Below are positions 13,261-25,600 of a stretch of DNA of 64,000 nt, one piece after another. The notes under the pieces are model-generated. The model was not told the DNA's origin and searched no databases. It saw only the letters and a program-made list of their open reading frames with translations. Made by a program: the position numbers and the translations under genes. Numbering within the stretch: the stretch's first letter is position 1; every line of letters begins with the position of its first letter. Origin of the DNA: Holothuria scabra (Eukaryota; Echinodermata; Holothuroidea; Aspidochirotida; Holothuriidae); NCBI GenBank assembly GCA_037179385.1, contig CM074185.1:9605371-9669370 (forward strand), written 5' to 3'.

Positions 13261-13572
13261 AATGAAAACCTGAATGGCCTTAAATAAGTGGTGAAGGGAT
13301 ACTTAAAAGTAGAATGAGACATGAAGCTAATTCTGGCGGTTTATTTGAAAGGTTTTTTAAAAATTAGAAATCACGTAGTTTCTCTTCCTTGTTTCTCTTT
13401 TGCTTGATAGAACTTGTCATGTCTTACTGTTCATGTTTATAAGTAAATGACTTTAACTACCTGTTTAGCTTGGATTTGTTCCCTGAATTGTTCTATAATG
13501 AACTAGTTCAAGTGATTGTTGTTGTGTGAAAATTAACCAAAACTCTTCATAATTTTTCTTTCAAGATTTAAA

Positions 13573-13655
13573 ATGTTCTCCCTGTTCATAATTTTGTGCC
13601 TGGCGTTTGGAACGGCGATCGCTGGAACAGGATCCCGGTCTCGTGACGACAAAGG
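13573..13655 (+). CDS. Secreted glycoprotein, exon 1 (signal peptide)
   Basis: ATG opens a 27-codon exon encoding a hydrophobic leader that ends in small residues (AIAG), followed by a basic and polar stretch (SRSRDDK). The donor is GG|GTAAGT, phase 2. Confidence 0.8.
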
Positions 13656-16600
13656 GTAAGTAAGGCAAATTTTTTTTTGTTAGTTTACGAGATAGCGCAG
13701 TACATACCACATGTAAGCAGGCAGTATAACACATCGGTGTAATTAGACCCGAAATTTCTGCCTGTGGAAGCCATCTCTCAGTGAAGTAGGGGGCCATTTT
13801 GAAAAATGTTGTCGTCGTTTATTCATGGTCCACTTTCGTCCAACTCCTTTTGGGCGATTTGGATAAAGAAAATTGTTGCGTTTTGCTTTTTCCACCGCGT
13901 TGCTGTTGTTAGTTGTGGAAGTTGGTATAGCAATTATTTGATAAAATATTGCTACTGCTTATTATTACTTGCCTTCTTATAAGCCTTCATTTACGAACAG
14001 TGGCTGCCCCAAAAATGGGGGCATGAGAGAAATAAGACCCTTTCAGAACCTTTATCGTACAGAGGTCCTCCAATCTAAAATCACAATGTACGTATTCTTT
14101 GGTGTAATGTTTCCCCCAGAGCTCAACCCTCAGAGCTTCCCTGGGCGTTGCACTCTGGGCCCAAACCCAGGCTTTATTCTACCATGGAATCGAACAGAAT
14201 ACCTTAGGAGGCCCTGGACTCTATATGCTAATCCAAAATGTATCCATCCTGAGACTAATATGCTTCCCAAATATATGTTGGAACCTGAGAACTAATTCTG
14301 GGAGCGTCGTCCCTGTATCCAAACTGGGGCTTTTCATGAATCCACGGAATCCAACACGGTCCCTTAAATCTCCCCGGACCCCATCTGCTTAAGCAAAATG
14401 ACATATCCTGAAACTTAGCTCTTTACCCAGAGATACCCTTTAGCCTCAGAGCATCCCGAGGGTTCGCCCCTGGGTACAACCGGACTTTGCCCTTGTACCA
14501 CACTGGGGCCATAAGGCTTCAAGCTCAGTTTTGCGGTAAGGCCCAATAATTTCCCTTGCTCTTCATTTGTCAGCCCACTTTTGAGACCCCGTTGCTGCCA
14601 CTATGTCGGTTCTCGAGATATTAGCAAATGAGTGTGGCACATTTCCTGCAAGTCATGAATTTTAAGCAAGTAGCATGATGTCAGGGGGTAGCCATGGGGG
14701 GAGGGGGGGTTGGGAGGGTCAGAACCCTCATGACCCAACCTTGCAATGCAAAAAACACCTAAAATAGAGGGTTTTTTCTCTCTTTCCTTAGACTAAATGC
14801 ATAAAGAAAATAATGGTCACACTTATAAATTTAATTACGTTTGTTTCCACACATTTCATCATACGTTTTATTGGTCTTGCTCACCCTGAGTTTGAAATAA
14901 ACTTTTTTGAATTTAATTTGTAGATCCTAATTCTTTTCTCTACAGGCATTATTGCGCCCGTCTTCCACAATATAACTTGACAGAGCGGTCGAATGGCATA
15001 AACCAATGTGTCCGTATGTAGAAAGTGATTCGCTTCTATGTCGAAAACTTTTTAAACAATCATATTATGTTATATAATTATAGGTAATTGATCCGTGGAA
15101 TCTCTCGCGACTTTCATTTAAGTAGGCTCATCTGATGAAATGATCAAATCGGGGGGCAATGACAGGGGCCTTCCTGTAAATGTTTCGACCGCCGAGCTAA
15201 GAGGTACAAACTTTAATATATTTTCATAGTATGTGAACAAAGAATTGAAACTACACAATTTGGTGAAATTTTCATTTAAATCGGACGTTATTATTTTTCT
15301 CAAGACACCAGCAAATGAATTTACTATCTTTCTGTTCCAAAATGATCTTTACTCCAGCAGATGTTATGTCACTTCCTCATATTGAAAAAAGTGCTTTGGT
15401 CTTAGTGCTTTAGTCTTATTTATTAACCTTGAAGTTTGTTGGTATAGGACCTCCCTACGGAAAATGCAAAGTCTTTGAAATTATCATACCACTTACAAAA
15501 TCTCATTGTGACGTCATATGAGATTTTTGAGGAGAAAATTGGTAATAAAGTTTCAAGAATAAACAGAGTTTCAAGAATTAACAAAAGACTATCTATTAGT
15601 GTGAGGATACGATGTCATATGAGTTTATTTCAAGTTCAACGTTTGTTGAAAATGTGGCAGTTTTACCTGTTCATATCTTGACAACCACACAGTCGGATTT
15701 CAATAATGCAAATTTCACCAAAATGGTTTGAATAAGTACCCTTTTAACATGTCAAAACTTGATTTGATCTTGAACCCGTCTTTTAAAGCCATGAGGTGTA
15801 TCTTTCGGCCTCTATGAATACATCGATTGTAAGCTATATCTCCCTTGTTTACATATGAAATTAGATTTTATAATTACGTTTCATTTAATAGGCGCCCTGC
15901 AATTATGTTGGAATTATAACTGAACCAGCCTTGGGTAAACTTCAGCTGTAGGAGTCGTTCATTCCGTTCACGCATAATATTAAGAATGTTTGAAATATCA
16001 CACTGAGACTTTCTATATTAATTCAAAAATATGAGTTAGTCTATTGTGCAGAAAATACCTAACTCTCAACCACAGGCATAACCGATAAATGACCCGTGAA
16101 GTTGATCTAGTAGGCCTAGTATGGTAAACAGTCCTTCTAGTTAGGGCATTAAAGTGTACCTCAAGTCCAAAAATTCAAAAGTATATATTCAAGAGCATAA
16201 AAATAAATTCCAACAGTCCAACTCCAATCTTCATAAGACACTCCTGAGCTGAGATGTAGAATGTTGAAGTTGATTCACTTAAAACAAATTTGTCCATTGT
16301 GAAATAATTTGTGACTTACTTGTTGTACAACTCACAAAACCTGCTTTGTTTCCCTTTGAAATTAAAAATATTTTAATGACCTTGAACACTTCCTGTTTAC
16401 TTGCATAGCATATTGCACAGATAGGACTTAATTAATTACATCACCCCAGAGCTATCACACCTTGGTACAAGGTGCACTAACTTTCAGAAAAACAAGGATT
16501 GTAATTTGAGTAGTACAACATGACAGCACAAATTATTGCACAATTACCATTTTTAGTTGAGTGAATAAACTTCAACACTTTATGTCTCAGATCAGGAAAG

Positions 16601-19600
16601 TCCTATGAATTTCCAAGTTGGACTGTTAGAATTGATTTTTTATCCTCTTTAATATATTGTGTATTTTTTGACTTGAGGTTCACTTTAAGAACTAAGTTCA
16701 TTCCATAAACTTGTTAAGTTCTGGAAATAAACCAATTCTTCTCTGAAACAAAACTTAGGGAATATGTCACTTATATACCGCCCTCATAATATTTCTAATA
16801 AACAGTTATTACTTTCACCACAACAGGCAGGGAATGCCCCCAGTACGTGTCCATACCTGGTTATTTCGACGAGTTGGAAAATGTGACGGTCAGGCTGGTT
16901 GAACCTGGTGTGTTCGCCTACAGGACTTCCGACAAGTGTAGTATGAGCGATGCACTAATCGACTCTTACCTTCCTCTACATTACTACTTCTATGGTAAGA
17001 TTTAACTGCACAGTACTTTCAAGTGACGTTACAATGGATTTACCCAAGAGGTCGATTTGCCCTTACTCAAAATCCAGGTATGGGCCAGATATGAAATTCC
17101 ATATATGGGCCAGATATGGATTTCATATCTTGCCCATATCTATTGCAGATATGGGATTTATATCTGGGCCAGATAAAAAACTGGGCAGATATAACCTTGA
17201 TCTGTGCCAGAACCAGATCTAATCCATATATGGGCCAGATAAAATTTTATCTGGATCAGGTATTTATCTGGAACAGATATGAACCATATAAAGCAATACC
17301 ATATATGATTTATATAAAGCTATTCCATACTAATCCCATATAAAGCAGTGCCATATCTGGTTTATATAAAGATTTACTGTATTGATCCCATATTAAGGAG
17401 ACAAATATGATGCATATATGTCCCATATCTGGACCACATATGACTGGACCAAAATTTATTAGTGCACTACCTTTGTGTAAAGCGTATCAGAAGCCTTCTG
17501 AGCCAGCTTCTTTTTAAGACGTACTTAGAAACAGGCACATTGTAACAAATAAAATAAACAACTCAAACCGGCCGGACAAAAACACAAACTCTAACCACCA
17601 ACCATCCACTCACAAAACAGGGAACCAAAAAGTTTGTAACAAACGAAGAAGATGCTCAACCCTAATCATACACCCAAACAACCCGCCAACTCATCCAGAA
17701 CCACTTTCAAATCATCCAAAACCACTTTCAACACCAACCCCACATCAACCCCAAGGCAACAAAAACCAAGATCATCCCACAACACCCTTTATGGCCACTC
17801 CACGCCCGGAGGTAACAACACGCCCGAAGGCAACAACACGCCCGAAGGCAACAGCACTGAAAAAGCACAGGGCAAATATACAGGCACACCTTGCCCAAGG
17901 CTGCCCCGGAAGCAGTTGTGACAAAGCGTAACCCCATTATTCCCACGTTTAAACAAAACTCCACGACCGGATGCAGTTTTACGTCCTACCCAGGACCTTT
18001 TTTCTAAAAGTCCCCACGACTCTCTGGCGAAGAGCCAAGGGGCGAAAACCAAACGATTACTCCCGGAGGAGTTCTGCTCCCTTAAGGAGCTTAACGTCCC
18101 AAATGGACAAGTACGCCCTCCAAAGGGCAAACACTGAGTGGTCCTGCTCTAGACTGGCTGAATACTTTTTTCTAAAAGTCCCCTCGAATCTCTGGCGAAG
18201 AGCCAAGGGGCGAAAACCAAACATTCACTTAAGTATTTAAAGTTGTTAAATTACTCAATAGTGAAGAAAAAACTGCTTTGAAATTCCAACTTTTAAATGT
18301 TTACACCGCATTGTTGGTTTAAATTATCATATGGGGCAATATCCCAACATAAATTTTGTTGAAGGTTTCATGATTTTTCACATATTACTTCCTTAATAAC
18401 AATAAAAAGAAATCAGGGCCCTAAATTCCTGACCACGCCCACGTTTGAAAGTCATTTGCGTATGTTAGTATAATATGGCTGCATATGGTTTGAATGTTCT
18501 CATTTTGGTTTGCTGATACTTGTTCAGCTTCCAGAGAAGGTCTTTATGTAGACAGGTACACAAATTAAACCAAAAAGTATTAATGTGGCTATGTAAAGGT
18601 TTATATGCAATTCTGGTATTTTAATCAGTTATATCTGGCTTGATCTGGCCATATCAAACTTTATTTGTATATCTGGGAAGGTATTTCATCAATTTATATC
18701 TGGCTTGATATGGCCATATCAAACTTCATTTGCATATCTGGGAAGGCATTTCATCAATTCGCATCTGGCTTGATATGGCCATATAGAACTTTATTTGCAT
18801 ATCTGGGAAGGCATTTCATCAATTTATATCTGGCTTAATATGGCCATATCAAACTCTATATCTGGGAAGGTATTTCATCAATTTATATCTGGCTTGATAT
18901 GGCCATATAAAACTTTATTTGCATATCTGGGAAGGCAGTTCATCAATTTATATCTGGCTTGATATGGCCATATCAAACTTTATTTGTATATCTGGGAAGG
19001 CATTTCATCAATTCACATCTGGCTTGATATGGCCATATCAAACTCTATATCTGGGAAGGTATTTCATCAGTTTATATCTGGCTTGATATGGCCATATAAA
19101 ACTTTATTTGCATATCTGGGAAGGCAGTTCATCAATCTGTATCTGGCTTGATTTGGCCATATCAAACCTTATTTGTATATCTGTCAAGGCATTTCATTAA
19201 AAAATATCTGGCTTGATATGGCCATATCAAACTTTCTTTGCATATCTGGGAAGGCATTTCATCAAGTTATATCTGGCTTGATATGGCCATATAAAACTTT
19301 CTTTGCATATCTGGGCCTTTCTTGGATCAAGTTATATCTGGCTTGATATGGCCATATAAAACTTGATATATTATATCAAGGCGTCTAAATTTGGCTTGAT
19401 ATGGCCGTATAAAGGCTTTATTTAACCAGATATATCCAGTTATCAATCCATATCTGGATTTGGAGTAAGGGTGGGGGGGGGGGCAGGGGACCACTTTTTT
19501 TGAGTGGAGGGGACAATAACGTAAAAGTCCTCCCACTTTTTGTGACCTGAAGTTAGGTACTTCCAAAAATACTATACAAGTAGGTTATAAAAGATGTGCT

Positions 19601-22600
19601 CAACCGATTACGATCGATTTCTGTATCAATAATTACACGTTGATACTTTGCAAATCCCCCGCGCTTGCAGTCTCATTGATGTCCTTTTTTCATTTTCATA
19701 TCAAACATACATTATTTATCTGTCTCTATGGTTATGTCGATTGTTCGAGTGCATAGGGCATCATGTGTGCTTATGAAGGGGCACAACATTTACGACACAT
19801 TTAGGACGCACAGCAAGAGGAATCGTCCCCTACTATGTTTTAATGAAATTTGTAACCTTTAGTGAATTACCAGCCTTGGCAGCTTAACCCTTTTTAAGGA
19901 AAATGTCTCGGTGCACAGTCTGCATGCAACTTTTTCAGAAAAATAAATGATTTCAAATGCACAATTTCCATTAGAGCACATCACACAATCGTGTAGCAAT
20001 TCGACCGTTTCGTATTTAGACCATTATTAGAAAAGCTAAATCACACTGATTTTTTTAGATGAGAGACTTTAATTTGAAATTAGAGGTACACCTCCATCCT
20101 TTGTCTGCAGAGAGTGTGTGATGAGGTGTCGTTCTAAATTTCGAAAGGACATATAATAATGTTTTTGTATCAACAATCACACAGGGGCAGTCCTATGCAA
20201 CGGTGTCTCAGTTACACCAGTGAGTACCATCCCCCCTCGATCTGTGATTTTCCTGCAGTAGATTGAAGTATGTTCTGATCAGTTTATGGATTTTACCTTC
20301 TTTCATCAAAAATAGTTCCTCACTATCAGAACCTTTGTACTAATCCTTTGCAAACTTTCACAATTTTCGTTGTAATTCTATTTTCTTACAGAGTACACCC
20401 CGTATTTAAATTCACATTGGCCGTATAGTCCGTTGAAAAAATTACCCACACTTTCAAGACCATGTTTTGAAACTTCCGACTGAGTTTCCTAGTAACTAAA
20501 AATATTGAAACATTGAGCACCATTTTGCATCTGGACCCCCTTTTCTCAGGCACCCAGTGACGTACCTACAAGGGGAAGACGGCTCTGAAGAAATGAAGAA
20601 TTCGGAAATTAGTCATTTGTGAAACCAGTCAACAATGTGGCTTTGACAACTCATCAAATTCCGAAATTCTAAATTCTCTCCAAAAAGAGCTCCATATTTG
20701 TCAGTAGTTGTTTCAAAAAGCAAAATTTTCCGCGCACCTTGCGCGCCGCAAATTGCAATTCCTGAGCCGAGGTGCTTGCTCATACTTTCAATTTGGTGAG
20801 CTTTCCGAGCTCTAGAGATGACAAAATCGGAAATTTGCTACATGTTATACCAGAGTATCAAGTGACAGCGATAACTACAGTGCTGTTGTTCTAAAAAGAA
20901 AAAATCATAAAATTCCAAATTTTCACCAATACAGTTTAAGCTATTGACTCAAAATATTTCGTCGGAGAGCCCCATTTCGTAGGCGTTGGATAACATTTTG
21001 TAGCAACAACGATCTCTGGTCACCGCCCAATCTCAGATTTGCCAACAGTGTATACAAATTCTTCAGTAATCCCCCAACCTCTCAAATTTCCTTACAGGAA
21101 ACTCAGAATCCAAACTTTTCTGCAATACAAGCTCCATGCTTTCAAATACTGTATTCGAAAAAAGACAAAAATTTCAGCGCACCTCGCTGTCCGCAGATTA
21201 CGTCCCTAGTGCATTGGCGTTGGCACTTAAAAATCATAACATTTGAAGGCTTATCCACCCCTCCCCCGCAAAAATGTGTAGATAGGCCGCTGTGGACATC
21301 TTACCAGGACAAGAGAAAAAATTCATGCCAGATCCCCCCCCCCCCCACTTTGAAAATCAAATCTACGCCTCTGGATTAGCCATGCCCACCGTCGGGCAAT
21401 ATCAACAGTTTTTTAGTGCAACATTCACACATGAGTCATAAGGTGCTTCTCAGATAGCTAGCTAGTAGCTAGGTAGCTTACTAGTTTTTGTTCGTCAAAA
21501 GGGGCGGCGCTTGTGACGTCACTGAAAGGACAACATATTCGTCGTTAAGAGAGATAGCGACTCCGAAGAGTCAGAGAATCAAGAAAAGGCGAAGCAACCG
21601 CCTAACTTAAGTTCTTCAAGACGATTTCTTCCCAGAAGGCAAAATAAAACTCAGCAATAGCTGTGTCAGTAATTACATGAGAACGAAATTTGTAGGAGTC
21701 GCAAATGCTATATTAATTAGAACTAAGAGTTTTCATCAAAACCAGCTAAGTATTCAAACGTCTCATGTACTTGGTTAAGGTTTACTTAAAGTCCACACTA
21801 ACTTAAACTAGGAATTAAAGACCGATTTGTGATATGTAAAACGACAGTGTTTCTGTTACCGACAGGAAGCTTTCGATTTCTCCGTTCACCTAGAGTCGAC
21901 TGCTACGACGTTACGTCAGTTGTTCGTCTCTCTCGTCCACTAGCCAAATCGAGAACATGTCCTGCGTGGTTTTGCCGTTCGTCTTAAACTGTAACGGACA
22001 TTCAAATATGGTCACTTTTTACCTTAAATATATATGAGATTGATGTTTTATAGGGAGATGTGCTTTATTTGGGACGTTTTCTTGCAATTCCAATACGGCG
22101 GAGAAGTTAAAATATGATTTTTTTTTTTTTTTTTTTTTTCGTTCTCCATTATCGACAACTCTAATTGGCGTTCATGTTGCGGGTACTCCGGCACAGGCAC
22201 TACATCGTTGAAGGAATTCAGAAAAATTACACAAGGCTGTAAATTCGCCATATTTAATACGACTCGTCTACGTTGACCCGTGTACTAGGAGATCGAAACG
22301 AGCTTTAAGAGTCGACGTACTATAGCAGTCGACGCAGTCATAGCAGGGAGGTGTTAGGGTGGAGACACAACGTTGGTAACAAAACTCAGATCAAAGCATC
22401 TTTTAACAAAAAACAATTGGTTCAGGACTACTTGGGTGTGAAAGAGGCAAATCCTCTTAAGTATGGGACAGGTCAACAAGGCTTAACAATAGGAACCAAA
22501 GAGACTTGTCAATCAAAGTTTGATGCTTGAATGGGAATTACTTTATTTGAAGTACCTTTTGTGTGACAGATAGGGCTGTTGTGTCTCCTTCCTAACACCT

Positions 22601-25600
22601 CCCTGGTCATAGGAGGTAAGCTGGTCGACTTTAGAACGAAGTCCACGTACTTCGCTTAATAGAAAGCTCGGTATTTATAGGGGCCATGCACGTGACGTTA
22701 CTACGTTTCAGTTTGGGATACTGGATCTAACTGATCATGCGCAGTCATTGTGTCGTTCATACGCGTGCACACTGCAGCACCTGATATAATTGTTGTAAAC
22801 TGGATGGCAAAGGAGAGAGACCGGAAACACAGAAGCGTTGGTGTATGACCTCTGTAAACAAGATGACATTTTGGAAAGGGTTTACATTAAACTCTGGATG
22901 CAACTGAAGAACCGTTTGTGAAAATATCTTAATATCTTATCTTTGCTTAATTTTGGTAAGAAACTGGTATCATTCTTCGTTTTTAAGATCCTATGAATCT
23001 CACTTCTGCCGAGCTCGCATTTATTTTATTACACAACATTATGAAATTTAAGAATGAAAATTTGAAAGTGAAAGACAGTATCATTTTATTTCAGACCAAC
23101 CCGTTAAGATGGCTCGCACAATACCAATCCTGCTTTTCTCGACCAAGATGCCAGAAGATCACATCTGCAATTACACTCATCAGCTAAACTTTTTCCTACC
23201 TGCTCAAAATCATTCCAACTTCCCTCAACCAACAATTGAGGTTAGTGTGAGAAAAGGCAAAAATGAGGGAGGGGGAGGTTTTGTTTTTCCATGAAGTGTG
23301 GCCTTTCCCTCGTTTCCAACATGCGTAGCCCACGGCTAGGCATATTGGGATTGCCCAAAGCCATAGAGTATGTTTTCGGTCATCAGGCACCTTTTGATGA
23401 CAAAGTTTGGAGCTCGGTAGTGACAATTTATATTACTTCGAGATTAGTGTTTCCAATGAGCTCAGTTGTATTGCCTCCAAAATTATAGGGAGCAAGGGGG
23501 AAGTTTTCGCCACCAGTATCTAATTCTATGATAGCCTTTATCGCTTTTAACCAAGGAAATTTAAGTTGTCAATCCAGTTGTATATTTCATGTTCCAGTTA
23601 ATTGAAAAAAGTTAGAATTTGTAAGTTGATTTTCTCCAATTATTTGTTGGTATGAACGAGTAAATACAATTCTAAAACAATATCACTCTTCGTAAATGAC
23701 CTTTTTGCCAGGTTTAGCTATTTATTATCCATCATTCTCAACTAGTTTAGACCGGAACTAAACACGGCAAAACTTATTTAGATTAAAAGTAATTACCAAA
23801 GACTTATCCAGTCACATCTGTGATGATTTTTGGGTGTCATCGCAAATAATATAGGGAACGTTCAAACTAATGAAATTGTTGATTTTCGTTTGTCCTTTAG
23901 CTGCAAAAAATTTATACTTTGAAATGTTGGACAAATATATCTGATATTGAAGTTATGACTTTTCCGTTTCATCCTAAGTCTGGAGTCGGTGTCCCTAATA
24001 CCGCCCTCAACCAGTCAACATGTTATGTTGTTTACCACTGGTCCGGAAAAGTTACTGAACAAACCGTGTTCAGAAAATACCAGAATTTGAAAAACAACAT
24101 CACCACCAGCGCTAACACAACTTTGAGCATTGAAGAAAACAGATTTGCGCACGCTCGTAAGTTTCTAACTTTTGTTTCTGACTGTGCGGAGTTTGGCCTG
24201 TGGCTGTTCTGGCATTTTCAAAGTTTACAGGCTTTCATGGTGGGACGCAATACTAAATGCTATTTCAGCATGGAATTAGTTTAAAGCTCAGAATTCGTTC
24301 ATATCGGTACTAATTTAGCTATGTGAGAGGGCAGATAAAAGTCGCTATACTTTTCAAACCATTTTATTGCTTTCTTTCCGAATAACAATTAAATAAGATA
24401 CCAACTTGCGGCTAGCTGCGACCGTAAAGGTTAGCCTGTCCGCAATTGTTTTTAAGAGTTAACAGAGCAGCATGAAACCTTTCCTTTCATGTGTATTAGT
24501 AAACATATTGCATGTGTAGCTCTAATCCTAAGGCTTGAGGGTCGTTATTGTGCGTATGTGTGTGTGGGGGGGGGGGGGAGTGGCGTAGCCGGGGGGTGGG
24601 GCCTAGCCCCCAGATTTTTTCAGACCCCCAGATTTTTTTGCCTCCTGATAAAGTAATTGAGAAAAAATAAAATGTTTGAACGGAAATACACTTTGAAGTA
24701 TTTCCTTCAAGAACAGTAAATAAATAAACTGTGAAACAAGTAAGAAAACATGCATGAATGTGTGTAAAACACATTTTGTGTGCACGTATGAAATCAAGTA
24801 ATAACTTCAAAATGATTACTTTCACTGTATTAGATACCGTATATAATCTGCACTGTCGTTTATCGCATTACACTTCAAAGATGAAACGAATGTTTCGACG
24901 GCAAACTCGAATTTGACTTTGTTAGGTTAAGACCCTTCCTGTCTTTCGGATGGCTGATTGATTTACTGAAAACAAGACAATCATAAACTGGAGACCATCC
25001 TTACACGACCACTCCTATACTTTATCATAAACAAAATATGCCTTAAAGGCCCTGTTCTCTCACCCCAAACAGTACGAAATCTCCTAACCTTCTTACTTAA
25101 GCTCCTCCCACAATTGTCTGAAATTCATCCTCATCCAGAGACAATCTCAGTTGATTGCTTCGAGTCGACTATAGAAAAGCTTAATGTTTATAAACAAAGT
25201 ACTCTGATGACAGTTCATGCTGTGTAATAAAAGCTTTGGTACTCTGCATTGCTTGAACTAGCTGTCAATCAAGGAGCTGAGCCAATGGAGAATTTCAGTA
25301 CACCCCTACCAAAATTGTGTTTTGGGGTGAGAGGATTGGCACTTTTAGGGTAAGGTACTGCCTTCAAATAATTCTTCCCTTCCATCCCTAACAAGTAGGT
25401 CTATGTCGCGCCTCACTTCTTCTCATGAGAAGTGCCACTGTAGAACGGTTTTTTCGACAAGTCCTCTTTTTACTAGTTGGCAATGGTTTTCCGGGCGGAT
25501 TTGTAAAATGCCCACAAGGTCCGCATTTCATGTATTTCCCGCATGATCAATACTTCTGCTTTGCGGTTTAAATATTTTGAGAGATTTACTCGTAGTATTT

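Larger units (their letters stand above)
17060..19471. mobile_element. Foldback-type element with ATATCTGG repeat arms (intron 3)
   Basis: The left end reads CCCTTACTCAAAATCCAG and the right end, on the minus strand, CCCTTACTCCAAATCCAG. Both arms consist of repeats of CCAGATAT / ATATCTGG and TGGCCATA motifs: a loose left array at about 17080-17450 and a regular right array at about 18620-19440. No clear target-site duplication is visible, since the right flank runs into a poly-G tract. The interior (17460-18600) is GC-richer and differs in composition from the arms. Confidence 0.65.

Noticed and set aside
20565..21375. hAT-like element between CCCAGTGACGTACC and CTACGCCTCTGG
   Set aside because: Only a few terminal bases agree and the flanking octamers differ; left as debris in the intron entry.
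24157..24284. Read-through C-terminus of exon 5
   Set aside because: A consensus donor (GTAAGT) occurs at 24157 and a phase-matched downstream exon exists; the read-through composition is less protein-like.
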